NCBI GenBank assembly: GCA_026988315.1
Contig: JALSLJ010000076.1
Coordinates: 33,760-97,759, forward strand
Origin: Sulfurimonas sp.
Lineage (GTDB): Bacteria; Campylobacterota; Campylobacteria; Campylobacterales; Sulfurimonadaceae
Direction of reading: 5' to 3'
Length of the DNA: 64,000 nt
Shown: piece by piece, positions 27,222-35,780 of the stretch
Position numbering within the stretch: the stretch's first letter is position 1
Layout: every line of letters starts with the position of its first letter
Translations under genes and position numbers: made by a program
Notes under the pieces: generated by a model
What the model saw: the letters and a program-made list of their open reading frames with translations, nothing else
Database searches by the model: none
What the model was told of the DNA's origin: nothing

Positions 27222-27227
27222 TATAAT
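27222..27227 (+). promoter_or_regulatory. -10 box of the c-haem diguanylate cyclase gene
   Basis: Exact TATAAT about 30 bases before the ATG, giving a leader of roughly 24 bases that contains AAAGG. No convincing -35 box, as is common in this phylum. Confidence 0.4.
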
Positions 27228-27257
27228 CATACTTTTAAAATAAAGGTGCAATTAGAG

Positions 27258-29096
27258 ATGAGTACAAGACAAAAAGTTACACTGATTTTATTAGGATTAT
27301 TCCTTACATTTTTTGTTGCCATGATTATTATTATTACAACAAACTTTAGAGACTTTGGTATCAAAAGTGCAGAAAAACGCGCATTACTTACTGCTGAGAT
27401 TGTCAAAGGCGGACTTACGGCACACATGGTTAACGGCATGATGGATAAACGCTCTTACTTTCTTGAACAAATTGAAAGTATTGAAAATATTGATGCTTTA
27501 TGGGTTGCTCGCTCACCAATAGTAATTAAACAGTTTGGCGAGGGTATGAATAATGAAATTGCTCGTGATGAGATAGATAAACAGGTACTCAAATCTGGAC
27601 AAACCTTACGAGAGATGACAGAAACAGCCACTAAGAGTACTATGCGTATGACAATTCCTTTTGTCGCTTCAGCCTTTGGCACACCAAACTGCCTTAATTG
27701 CCATGATGCTAAAGAGGGTGAAGTTTTAGGTGCCGTTAGTATGATTATAGATGTTAGTGATGTTCGTGGCAGCAGCTTTCATACAGTGCTTTACATCGCT
27801 ATGTTTGCTATTATTATCATGTTTTTTATTTTGCTTGTTGTCAATAAATTTATGAAACCTTATATTAGTATTTTTTACTCCATCAAAGAGGTGATGACGG
27901 CGGCATATGAAGGAAACTATTCCAAAAGAGTTATGGGAGGGAGTCTCAGTGAAAGTAAAGCCGTTGCAGATATGCTCAACTCTTTATTAGAAAAGCTGCA
28001 AAAAGTTTTCCAAGAGATTGATAAAAAAGTGTATATTTTCCTTCGTAATAAAAACAAAGCGCATAGCTATGATCCACTCGTAAATATCAACAATACTATT
28101 GACCAACTCTCAGAGATTTACAAATTTAAACAAACTATTGAGCATGATCAAGAGTTGGAAGATATTTATGAGAGATTGGCATATGTTTTTAAAAATAAAT
28201 TTGCGATTGAAGATTTTACCATAATTGAATCTGACAAAGTGAGTGGGGCTAAAACTGTTGTCTATACAACAAATGGCTGCCATTGTACAGTGGAAAAAGG
28301 GGAGTGTCGTGCTGATCGCATAAATCTGATAGTTGACTCAACAATTTTTGATAACACCTGCGATCAAATTAATGAACCAGATACGCAATATCTATGTATT
28401 CCATATACAATTTCAAGTGAGCTAAACCTTGTTATCTCTATAGTAACAAAAACTCCACAAGAGAGCCAAAGAATTAGAGATTTAGTTGGAATTATTGAGG
28501 ACTATGTAGCGACTGCTCAACCAACAATAGTAAGTAAAAAATTGATGCAAATCCTTAATAAAATGGCTAGAGTTGATCAATTAACTGGTATGTATAACCG
28601 TAAATATCTTGATGAGTTTGCAGAAACAGCTATCCCTCAAGCACTGAGAACTGGAACTCCATACGGAATTTTAATGATTGATATTGATTTCTTTAAAATG
28701 ATAAATGATACTTATGGTCACGATGTTGGTGATGAAGCTATCCGTATCATATCTAGAGTTATCAAAGACTCCATTCGCAAGTCTGATGTTGCTATCCGTT
28801 TTGGTGGTGAAGAGTTTATTGTTTTACTTCATAACTGTGACAAAGAGTTTATAAAGACTATCGCTGAAAAAATTCGTACAACTTTTGCAAAAGAGGTTAT
28901 ATCAGCAGGTTCAGAATCATTTAGCAAAACTCTAAGTGTTGGAACGGTCATGTTCCCTGAGGATAGCGAGAGTATTTGGAAATGTATTAAGTATGCAGAT
29001 ATGTCACTCTACTATGCAAAAGAGCATGGACGAAATCAAGTGGTTTGTTATGACCCAAGTATCATCAAAAACCCATCTTCACAAAATGAGTTTTAA
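27258..29096 (+). CDS. Diguanylate cyclase with periplasmic c-haem sensor domain
   Basis: 612 residues from the ATG at 27258 (track uses a GTG four codons earlier). TM1 spans about 7-28 and TM2 about 177-197, bounding a periplasmic domain of about 150 residues with one c-type haem site, CLNCH at 145-149. A HAMP-like segment follows (about 198-250), then a cysteine-containing GAF-like region (NGCHCTVEKGEC near 345). The C-terminal GGDEF domain has an intact active site RFGGEEF and an RxxD inhibitory site (RKSD) five residues upstream. It should make cyclic-di-GMP in response to a redox or gaseous ligand sensed by periplasmic haem. Similar haem sensors are known on chemoreceptors and kinases of Geobacter-type bacteria. 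Confidence 0.88.
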   Translation: MSTRQKVTLILLGLFLTFFVAMIIIITTNFRDFGIKSAEKRALLTAEIVKGGLTAHMVNGMMDKRSYFLEQIESIENIDALWVARSPIVIKQFGEGMNNEIARDEIDKQVLKSGQTLREMTETATKSTMRMTIPFVASAFGTPNCLNCHDAKEGEVLGAVSMIIDVSDVRGSSFHTVLYIAMFAIIIMFFILLVVNKFMKPYISIFYSIKEVMTAAYEGNYSKRVMGGSLSESKAVADMLNSLLEKLQKVFQEIDKKVYIFLRNKNKAHSYDPLVNINNTIDQLSEIYKFKQTIEHDQELEDIYERLAYVFKNKFAIEDFTIIESDKVSGAKTVVYTTNGCHCTVEKGECRADRINLIVDSTIFDNTCDQINEPDTQYLCIPYTISSELNLVISIVTKTPQESQRIRDLVGIIEDYVATAQPTIVSKKLMQILNKMARVDQLTGMYNRKYLDEFAETAIPQALRTGTPYGILMIDIDFFKMINDTYGHDVGDEAIRIISRVIKDSIRKSDVAIRFGGEEFIVLLHNCDKEFIKTIAEKIRTTFAKEVISAGSESFSKTLSVGTVMFPEDSESIWKCIKYADMSLYYAKEHGRNQVVCYDPSIIKNPSSQNEF

Positions 29097-29104
29097 ACTA
29101 AGTT

Positions 29105-29132
29105 TGTCATTCCGGGCTCGACCCGGAATCTA
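29105..29132. repeat. Palindromic dispersed element, copy 1 (intergenic)
   Basis: GTCATTCCGGGCTCGACCCGGAATCTA, with perfect 8-bp arms (ATTCCGGG / CCCGGAAT). It sits between the convergent diguanylate cyclase and glcD genes and can also act as a bidirectional terminator hairpin. Related copies are at 34163, 34265, 40871 and 40914. Confidence 0.75.
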
Positions 29133-29150
29133 CTTCTTTATTATCAAGTT

Positions 29151-30536
29151 TTAGTCTAGCCCCATCTTCGCAGGATTTAAGATATTATTTGGATCAAAAG
29201 CCATCTTAATCGACTTAAACAGATTCATCTCCTCTTCACTAAATGCCATATGCATATAGGGTGCTTTTGCGAGACCTATGCCATGCTCACCAGAGAGAGT
29301 TCCACCTAAATCAATGGTAGCTTGAAAAACCTCCTCTATTGCCTGATAAGCGATTTTTATCTGCTCAGGATCACTGCCATCTACCATTACATTTGTGTGA
29401 ACATTACCATCACCTGTATGACCAAAACAAGGGATATTTATTTGATATTTATCTGCAATAGCATAGAACTTTTCTAAAAGTTCTGGTAAAACAGCACGGG
29501 GAACTGTTACATCCTCATTGAGCTTTTTACTTCCATATACACTTAATGCTGGAGAAGCATTACGACGAGCAAACCAAATATCCGCTGCTTCTTTGTCATC
29601 TTTTGCAATTTTGAACTCTTGGCACCCATTTTCACGAAATACTTTCTCAATTTGAGCGAGTTGAAAATTTAAATCCTCTTCCAAATTTCCATCAACATCC
29701 GTCACCAAAAGTGCTCCAGCATCCACAGGGAGTCCTTTGTTAAAAGTTTGCTCTACCGCACGGATAGTCAAGTTATCTAGGAACTCCATTGCCACAGGTG
29801 TAATTCCACTCGCCATTGTTTTATACACTGCTTCCATTGCATCATTGACACTATCAAAAATCCCCATAGCAGTTTTTGTTAACTTCGGTTTTGGGATAAG
29901 TCTTAATGTAATCTCACTTAAGACTGCCAATGTTCCCTCAGACGCAATTAAAATACCACTAATGTTATATCCTGCAACATCTTTGATTGTTCTTTTTCCA
30001 GCTTTTATAATGTCACCATTTGCTAAAACAGCACGAGTAGCCATCACATAATCTTTTGTAATTCCATATTTCGCTGCACGCATACCACCAGCATTTTCAC
30101 TAACATTGCCACCTAAAGTTGAATACTCTTGAGAAGCTGGATCTGGTGGATAAAAAAGTCCTATCTCCTCTACTGCCCTTTGCAGATCCATATTTATAAC
30201 ACCTGGCTGAACTATAGCTACCATATTTTTAACATCTATCTCTAAGATTTTATTCATATGTTTTTCCATTGCCAAAACTATACCGCCCGAACTAGGCAAT
30301 GCTCCACCAGTAAAACCACTACCAGCTCCACGAGGAACTATAACTATCTTATGTTCGTTACAATATTTTAAAATCTCACTAATATCATTTTCATCTCTTG
30401 GAAATATGACAGCATCGGGTTCAAAATGCTCTCTTGTTGCATCATAAGAATACGCTATCAAATGTGCTTTGTCACTATAAATATTTTCATCGCCAACTAT
30501 AGATGTAAAATGTTGTATATGTTTTGTATCTATCAT
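29151..30536 (-). CDS. glcD: FAD-linked glycolate/D-lactate oxidase subunit GlcD
   Basis: 461 residues. The FAD-binding PCMH domain occupies the first half (VIVPRGAGSGFTGGALPSSGGIVLAME, PPDPASQEYSTLGGNVSENAGG), and the C-terminal FAD-oxidase domain ends GTLSGEHGIGLAKAPYM...LNPAKMGLD. The enzyme oxidises glycolate or D-lactate, feeding electrons to the membrane chain. The start overlaps the PgbA-like stop (ATGA). From memory H. pylori has the same glcD / pgbA / M23-peptidase arrangement. No glcE or glcF subunit gene is adjacent. Confidence 0.93.
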   Translation of the reverse strand: MIDTKHIQHFTSIVGDENIYSDKAHLIAYSYDATREHFEPDAVIFPRDENDISEILKYCNEHKIVIVPRGAGSGFTGGALPSSGGIVLAMEKHMNKILEIDVKNMVAIVQPGVINMDLQRAVEEIGLFYPPDPASQEYSTLGGNVSENAGGMRAAKYGITKDYVMATRAVLANGDIIKAGKRTIKDVAGYNISGILIASEGTLAVLSEITLRLIPKPKLTKTAMGIFDSVNDAMEAVYKTMASGITPVAMEFLDNLTIRAVEQTFNKGLPVDAGALLVTDVDGNLEEDLNFQLAQIEKVFRENGCQEFKIAKDDKEAADIWFARRNASPALSVYGSKKLNEDVTVPRAVLPELLEKFYAIADKYQINIPCFGHTGDGNVHTNVMVDGSDPEQIKIAYQAIEEVFQATIDLGGTLSGEHGIGLAKAPYMHMAFSEEEMNLFKSIKMAFDPNNILNPAKMGLD

Positions 30537-31336
30537 TTTTTATCTCCTATCTCAAAATTATCTATCAAATCACTAATGTTTTCATCACTATTTTTTACAA
30601 TTTGGTAAAGTTTTTCATTTTTTTTGTTCGCCTCAACTAAAAGTTTATAATAATGAGGCTCATACTCTGTAAGTCTATCACTACCCTCTCCCCACCAGTT
30701 AGCTTCTATCTCTTGAAGTCTTGTATAAAAAGGGAGCGTAACTGTTTTTTGCTCCAATGGTGCTTTTGTAATATTTAATATCCCAAAACTTTTACAATCA
30801 AGGGTAAACAGATTTTGATTTAAATATATAAAAAGTATGCCAACTGATGTTGTGTCACATATATCTTGAAAATCACTACGAAGTGGTGTTGGATGTCCAC
30901 TATAAGAAAGAGTAGTAGCAAATATATCTGGATGTATCCATTGTAAATCTTGTGTACTTTTTGTTATACGATGATAAATCTCTTCACTTGGTGCAATCAA
31001 CAAAGCCCTTGTGTAACCAAAAGCCAAAATCACACTATCACCAACTTCAGGCTTCCATTTTCCCTTTGGAAGAGCATCATTTTCTAGTAATTTATAATCA
31101 CTACTTTTTAGTACTGCTTTTTTTGTATCTGCATCAAAACTGCTAACAACTACACTTGCAACTATGCTACCGTGGTTCTTATCTAACATTTTATATGCAA
31201 AACCGCTCATACCCACATCTATTTTGTCTATCTGTATTGTTAATGTTTCATTATCATCCACACTTAAGATTGGTGTTTTTATAACTGATGCAAAAACACC
31301 ACTAACAAATAATAATACTAAAAATAACTGTTTCAT
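30533..31336 (-). CDS. Periplasmic/surface protein with PgbA-like N-terminal domain
   Basis: 267 residues with signal peptide MKQLFLVLLFVSGVFA. Residues about 18-215 resemble the N-terminal domain of the H. pylori plasminogen-binding protein PgbA, including the segment PEVGDSVILAFGYTRALLIAPSEEIYHRI. The charged plasminogen-binding tail of PgbA is not obvious; here the C-terminus is helical (YEPHYYKLLVEANKKNEKL). In a free-living relative the ancestral role is probably not plasminogen binding. It lies next to glcD and is divergent from csd3. Confidence 0.75.
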   Translation of the reverse strand: MKQLFLVLLFVSGVFASVIKTPILSVDDNETLTIQIDKIDVGMSGFAYKMLDKNHGSIVASVVVSSFDADTKKAVLKSSDYKLLENDALPKGKWKPEVGDSVILAFGYTRALLIAPSEEIYHRITKSTQDLQWIHPDIFATTLSYSGHPTPLRSDFQDICDTTSVGILFIYLNQNLFTLDCKSFGILNITKAPLEQKTVTLPFYTRLQEIEANWWGEGSDRLTEYEPHYYKLLVEANKKNEKLYQIVKNSDENISDLIDNFEIGDKK

Positions 31337-31439
31337 TCATCTTCTTCTTTTAATTTTTATAAAGCGATTATAGCAAACAAACCTCAGACTAAGCCAAATT
31401 TTGTTAAGGTTTTAACATTTTTTATTTAGGGCTATATTT

Positions 31440-32633
31440 GTGATACGATTTTTCATACTTTTTTTACTGACCTACTCTATACTTTTTAGTGCAGAAGTTG
31501 AAAATTTTCGATGGAAAAATGGTGAAAGCTACCTTATGTTTTTAGAAAAACAGAACCTTCCCGCTAAAAGTTTATACTACAACCTTGATAAAGATGACCA
31601 GCGACTTACAGAAGAGATGAGAGCAGGTGTTCATTGCCAAATTTTAAAAGGTTCAGACGGCAAAATTGAGCAAGTTTTACTGCCACTTAATGATGAGCTA
31701 CAGATTCATATATTGCAAGATAAAGATAGCTACAAATTTGAGGCTATCCCTATCATCAGCACAACAAAAACAGAAGCATTCACAATAAAGATAAACCACT
31801 CTCCTCATTACGACATACTCAAAGCCACTGGTTCAAAAAAGATAGCACAAATTTTTGTAGCTGGATTTAAAAACTCGCTCAACTTCAAAAGAGATTTACA
31901 AAAAGGTGACACGCTAGTGATGATTTATGAGCAAAAATATCGTCTTGGTGAGCCTTTTTCAATGCCTATCTTAAAAGTTGCTATGATAGAGATGAGAAAG
32001 AAAAAACACTTTATCTATCTAAATACCGATGATAGATACTATGATGAAAAAGGTCATGAAGTTGAGGGGTTTTTACTTGCTCGTCCTGTAAGGGGTGCTA
32101 GAATCTCATCCTATTTTACAAAACGCCGTTTTCATCCAGTTTTAAAAAAATGGAAAGCACACCTTGGGATAGACTATGCTGCTAGGAGAGGGACACCTAT
32201 TGTCGCTGCTGGAAGTGGAAGAGTAATCTATGCAGCAACACTAGGAAGCTACGGAAAGCTAGTTAAAATTCGCCATGCTGATGGATATGAAACAAGATAT
32301 GCCCATATGAAATCATTTCGCAGAGGGATAAAAAAAGGGAAGTATGTTAAAAAAGGTCAAACCATAGGATATGTTGGAAGTACAGGTCGATCAACTGGTC
32401 CACATCTACATTTTGAACTACGAAAAAGAGGTCGTGCTATCAATCCTCTCAGAGTTGTGCAGGTTACAACAAAAAAACTCAAAGGCAAAGAGAGAAAAGC
32501 TTTTATGAAACTTCGTGATAACTATAACCAAAGTATAGAGCTTCATCTAGCAAACAATACACCCTATAAAAAACTTCCCCCCATGGAAAAAGTGTGTTAT
32601 ATCTACATGCCTAAAGCACAAAAAAATTCTTGA
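31440..32633 (+). CDS. csd3: M23 family peptidoglycan endopeptidase (Csd3/HdpA-type)
   Basis: 397 residues beginning with GTG, AGGG a short distance upstream, and signal peptide MIRFFILFLLTYSILFSA. The N-terminal 200 residues are inhibitory or OapA-like domains. The LytM/M23 domain at about 230-330 has HLGIDYAARRGTPIVAAGSGRV and HLHFELRKRGRAINP, carrying the zinc-binding His and Asp residues. In H. pylori Csd3 trims muropeptide crosslinks and is needed for helical shape; position beside the pgbA-like gene supports orthology. It is convergent with priA with only 15 bases between. Confidence 0.87.
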   Translation: MIRFFILFLLTYSILFSAEVENFRWKNGESYLMFLEKQNLPAKSLYYNLDKDDQRLTEEMRAGVHCQILKGSDGKIEQVLLPLNDELQIHILQDKDSYKFEAIPIISTTKTEAFTIKINHSPHYDILKATGSKKIAQIFVAGFKNSLNFKRDLQKGDTLVMIYEQKYRLGEPFSMPILKVAMIEMRKKKHFIYLNTDDRYYDEKGHEVEGFLLARPVRGARISSYFTKRRFHPVLKKWKAHLGIDYAARRGTPIVAAGSGRVIYAATLGSYGKLVKIRHADGYETRYAHMKSFRRGIKKGKYVKKGQTIGYVGSTGRSTGPHLHFELRKRGRAINPLRVVQVTTKKLKGKERKAFMKLRDNYNQSIELHLANNTPYKKLPPMEKVCYIYMPKAQKNS

Positions 32634-32648
32634 ATCACAAAAGCCTCA

Positions 32649-34592
32649 TTAACCAAACTCTATAGGATCCATATCAATCTCAGCTAAATCAACCTTTGTT
32701 TGAGCTATAGCTTGCAGTAGGTATGTACTCTTATCTGAACGGAGTAAAATCTCAAACCTATACTTATTTGCTATCCTCTCAACAGCACACTTTCCAAATC
32801 CAACTATCTCTATAGTAGAGATTTTAGATAAATTTTCTTGCATTTTATGCATTTGCTCTTTTGCTTTTAAACCATTTTTATGTGCAAATAAAACACGACA
32901 TAACTTTTTATATGGAGGATATAACTCTTGACGGTAAATCTTTTCCTCTTGTAAAAATTCTTCATAGTTATCTACATAAGCACTAAAAAAGTCCTCATTA
33001 AAACTCTGCACTAAAACTTTTGCATTTTTCTTTCTACCACTTCTTCCTGCTACTTGGATGAGAGATGAGAGTGCTTTTTCTCTTGCTCTATAATCACTCA
33101 TATTTAACATATTGTCCATACCTAAAACAACCGCTAAGGTAACACCATGATAATCATGCCCCTTACTTAACATCTGAGTTCCTACAAGTATATCTGTCTC
33201 GTGATCGTTAAATCTCTTTAATGCTTTTTTCAACTTGTTTGATGTGGTGATAACATCACGGTCAAACTGCTCTACTTTAGCCTCACTAAACTCTTCACCT
33301 ATATTTTTTACAGCCTCAGCAGTTCCAAGTCTTGAACTTGTAAGATTGCCACTCCCACACTCACAACATACTTGAGGAATAGCCTGTGTGTAGTTACAGT
33401 AGTGACACTTCAAAGCACGAGAGTTTTGATGGATACTCATCCCGATGGAGCAAAAAACACACTCATAAGTGTGTCCACAATCTTGACATATAAGATACTT
33501 AAAGTTTGCACGAGTTGGGATGAAAACTATGGATTGTTCTTTGTTTAGTAAAGTATTTTTAAGATTTTGCAAAATCATAGGACTCAGCATTTCAGATGAA
33601 CGCTCATAAATAAACTCTTTGTTGGAGTTAAAATAGCCACCTTTTAATCTCACATGAGGAAACTTGACATAAGAGTTTAGCGAGGGTGTAGCACTTCCTA
33701 AAACTACATGAACATCATAAAGTTTTCCCATATAGATTGCAATATCTCTAGCATTATAACGAGGTCTTGAAGATGATTTATAACTATCATCATGCTCTTC
33801 ATCCACAACAATAAGTCCTAAATCTTTTATGGGTAAAAACAAAGCCGAACGGGGACCTGCTATGATGTGAGCAGAGCCATCATAGATTTTTTGTAGTGCT
33901 TTTTTCTTTTGAAGTGGTGTTAGTTTTGAGTGCCACATCACAACTGCCTCACCAAAATGGTGTTGGAGTCTTTGTCCCATTTGAGGAGTTAGTGAAATCT
34001 CAGGCATTAAAAATATAGAGCGTTTTTTTTCCTCTATCATCTGCTCAAAATACTTCATATATATCTCTGTTTTTCCACTTCCTGTATCGCCAAAGAGGAG
34101 TGAGGTTTTGTGTTGTTTAAAAAATTCTAACGCTTTTTCTTGTTTTGCTGAGAGTGTTAAGCTAGATTCCAAATCAAGTTTGGAATGACGAGTGGAGTTA
34201 CTGTCATCAGATGCGCAAACTTTCTCATTCGATGCGCTAACTTTCTCATTCGATGCGCTAACTTCGTCATTCCAGGCTTGACCTGGAATCTCATCAGCAC
34301 TTTCGTTCTCAAAAGCCACCATCAACCCCAATGCCTCACCTAAAGAGCAAACATAATAAGTCGCTATAAACTTAGCTAACTTCACCTGTTTAGATGAGTA
34401 TAAAAAATCTGATACTTCTAAAATAGGACTAGTTTTAAAACTGGGTTCCTCGGATGTGCAAATCAGCACTCCCTTTACCTTTTTGTTTCTCAAAACTACT
34501 TCTACTACAGTGCCTGTTTTAATATCTTTCTCAAAGTGGTAAGTAAGGGGTGTTAAAGGGGAGGAGAGGATACTCAATTTATAAAAAAACAA
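32649..34592 (-). CDS. priA: Primosomal replication-restart helicase PriA with repeat-derived insertion
   Basis: 647 residues from a TTG with AAGGG at good spacing. Helicase motifs are LLFGDTGSGKTEIYMK and VDEEHDDSYK, then the paired zinc-binding loops CQDCGHTYECVFC and CHYCNYTQAIPQVCCECGSG. The late helicase motif VLVGTQMLSKGHDYHG follows. PriA restarts stalled forks. Residues about 97-144, between the DNA-binding and helicase domains, are not PriA-like. They are encoded by two inverted palindromic elements (translating to EIPGQAWNDE and TRHSKLDLESS) around three 21-bp repeats (EKVSASN units). The frame is preserved, so the protein is probably functional with a new linker. Confidence 0.94.
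   Translation of the reverse strand: MFFYKLSILSSPLTPLTYHFEKDIKTGTVVEVVLRNKKVKGVLICTSEEPSFKTSPILEVSDFLYSSKQVKLAKFIATYYVCSLGEALGLMVAFENESADEIPGQAWNDEVSASNEKVSASNEKVCASDDSNSTRHSKLDLESSLTLSAKQEKALEFFKQHKTSLLFGDTGSGKTEIYMKYFEQMIEEKKRSIFLMPEISLTPQMGQRLQHHFGEAVVMWHSKLTPLQKKKALQKIYDGSAHIIAGPRSALFLPIKDLGLIVVDEEHDDSYKSSSRPRYNARDIAIYMGKLYDVHVVLGSATPSLNSYVKFPHVRLKGGYFNSNKEFIYERSSEMLSPMILQNLKNTLLNKEQSIVFIPTRANFKYLICQDCGHTYECVFCSIGMSIHQNSRALKCHYCNYTQAIPQVCCECGSGNLTSSRLGTAEAVKNIGEEFSEAKVEQFDRDVITTSNKLKKALKRFNDHETDILVGTQMLSKGHDYHGVTLAVVLGMDNMLNMSDYRAREKALSSLIQVAGRSGRKKNAKVLVQSFNEDFFSAYVDNYEEFLQEEKIYRQELYPPYKKLCRVLFAHKNGLKAKEQMHKMQENLSKISTIEIVGFGKCAVERIANKYRFEILLRSDKSTYLLQAIAQTKVDLAEIDMDPIEFG
34163..34190. 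repeat. Palindromic dispersed element, copy 2 (inside priA)
   Basis: TAGATTCCAAATCAAGTTTGGAATGACG, a diverged member of the same family in reverse orientation. It is translated in priA as TRHSKLDLESS without a frame break. Confidence 0.75.
34210..34272. repeat. Three tandem 21-bp repeats inside priA
   Basis: GATGCGC(A/T)AACTTTCTCATTC occurs three times back to back; the third copy differs at two bases and runs into palindromic copy 3. They encode EKVSASN-type heptapeptides in the PriA linker. Confidence 0.8.
34265..34290. repeat. Palindromic dispersed element, copy 3 (inside priA)
   Basis: CGTCATTCCAGGCTTGACCTGGAATC with 8-bp arms ATTCCAGG / CCTGGAAT, oriented opposite to copy 2 and translated in frame as EIPGQAWNDE. 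Confidence 0.8.
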
Positions 34593-34609
34593 AAGAGCCC
34601 TTTAGTATA

Positions 34610-35059
34610 TTAATAAATAAGTTTTTTACAAGTATCACCAAAATCTGTATCTGAGACATCACATGTAAAGATTCCGCTTGTATCGTTGTATGTAAAAGTG
34701 ACGGCTATATCATCAGCGGTGTATGTGTATGTTTTGTAGCCTGTGTCACTTGCAGCCCAACCAGGAGAACCACTAGATGCTGCTTTTATGCCGTACATCA
34801 AAAGAGTTCTTGTCCCATCACCTGTAAAAAGGATGTTGCCATTATCGCTTAGTTTTGGTATAAAAGTATTGACACCTTTTATGAGTTGTGTTTGCCTCTC
34901 ACTCACTATAGCAGAGCGGATAGTGGCAACATCCGCATGACCTTTAGATATATCTGCCATATTTTTAGTAGAGGCAAATTTTGGAACGGCTATAGCCGCT
35001 AGTATTCCTAAAACAACTATAACAAAAATGAGTTCAATCACAGTAAAAGCTTTTTTCAA
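34610..35059 (-). CDS. Type IV pilin / pseudopilin-like protein, minor
   Basis: 149 residues. The N-terminus MKKAFTVIELIFVIVVLGILAAIAVPKF is a prepilin-peptidase site: a short basic leader, then F-T-x-x-E at +5, then a hydrophobic helix. The remaining globular part is Gly/Thr-rich with two C-terminal cysteines (FTCDVSDTDFGDTCKK) that could close a D-loop. No pilus assembly genes are in the window. It follows a second pilin-like gene and is separated from it by a strong hairpin. Confidence 0.82.
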   Translation of the reverse strand: MKKAFTVIELIFVIVVLGILAAIAVPKFASTKNMADISKGHADVATIRSAIVSERQTQLIKGVNTFIPKLSDNGNILFTGDGTRTLLMYGIKAASSGSPGWAASDTGYKTYTYTADDIAVTFTYNDTSGIFTCDVSDTDFGDTCKKLIY

Positions 35060-35113
35060 TTAAAATCCTTTAGTGTAAGTGAGTTGTCGAAGAGTTGTTG
35101 TTTTATATATGTA

Positions 35114-35135
35114 TTCCACCTCAGGAGAGGTGGAA
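35114..35135 (-). terminator. Strong hairpin between the two pilin-like genes
   Basis: TTCCACCTC, AGGA loop, GAGGTGGAA: a perfect 9-bp GC-containing stem 12 bases after the upstream pilin stop. There is no immediate U-run, so partial termination or 3'-end stabilisation is possible. Confidence 0.55.
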
Positions 35136-35147
35136 CGAGAAAAAGAG

Positions 35148-35585
35148 TTATTGTAATATTACATTTTCTCCATCATCTAAGAAAAACGAAGGTGCCCCCG
35201 TTAGACCACCATCTATACAACCAATGTTATAAGTCGTTGCACCAACAGTTGCAGAAGCTATAGTACCTGTATTAGCTGCTATTGGCGTTGCATTTGCGGC
35301 ACATTTACTCAAATCAGGATCAGCTGTCAATTCACTTAGAGAATCTATTTGAAGCAGTAAAGCAGAACTCAAAGTTGTAACTGAACCATTAGTAGTTCCG
35401 GAAATTGATTCAGACCATAACGCAGGTCCTACGGTACGATTAAGCGTTCCAACATACGACTTCAATTTACCTTCATGTGCTTGATCAGCAACACCAATAA
35501 ACTTAGGCAACGCAACCGCTGCCAAAATACCTAAAATAACGATAACAAAGATCAATTCGATCATAGTAAAACCAGCTCTTTTCAT
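35148..35585 (-). CDS. Type IV pilin / pseudopilin-like protein, probable major subunit
   Basis: 145 residues with leader MKRAG, then FTMIELIFVIVILGILAAVALPKF, an exact prepilin-type motif. The globular domain has two cysteines (LSKCAANA, YNIGCIDGG). The ribosome site AAGGAGTC is strong, and a hairpin follows the gene, consistent with higher expression than the downstream pilin. Either a type IV pilus or a type II secretion pseudopilus is possible; the assembly genes must be elsewhere. Confidence 0.85.
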   Translation of the reverse strand: MKRAGFTMIELIFVIVILGILAAVALPKFIGVADQAHEGKLKSYVGTLNRTVGPALWSESISGTTNGSVTTLSSALLLQIDSLSELTADPDLSKCAANATPIAANTGTIASATVGATTYNIGCIDGGLTGAPSFFLDDGENVILQ

Positions 35586-35737
35586 AAGAGACTCCTTGAG
35601 TTTATAAATTTTTACAATGGGCTACTCTAGTAACCTTAACATGTATTATGGAGTAGTTTATCTAATTTTATGCTTAAACTCTTCATTTAAATCTTTTTTA
35701 ACACATTAATATCAACTTTTATAATCATTTATAAAGA

Positions 35738-35754
35738 TGGAACTAAACTTGCTT
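35738..35754 (+). promoter_or_regulatory. Sigma-54 promoter of the flgB operon
   Basis: TGGAACTAAACTTGCTT matches the sigma-54 pattern (GG at -24, GC at -12, ten bases between) and closely fits the flagellar consensus known in Campylobacter. It lies about 27 bases before the flgB ATG, which has AAAGGAG as ribosome site. Confidence 0.85.
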
Positions 35755-35780
35755 ATAATCACGAAAGAAAAGGAGTAGTC

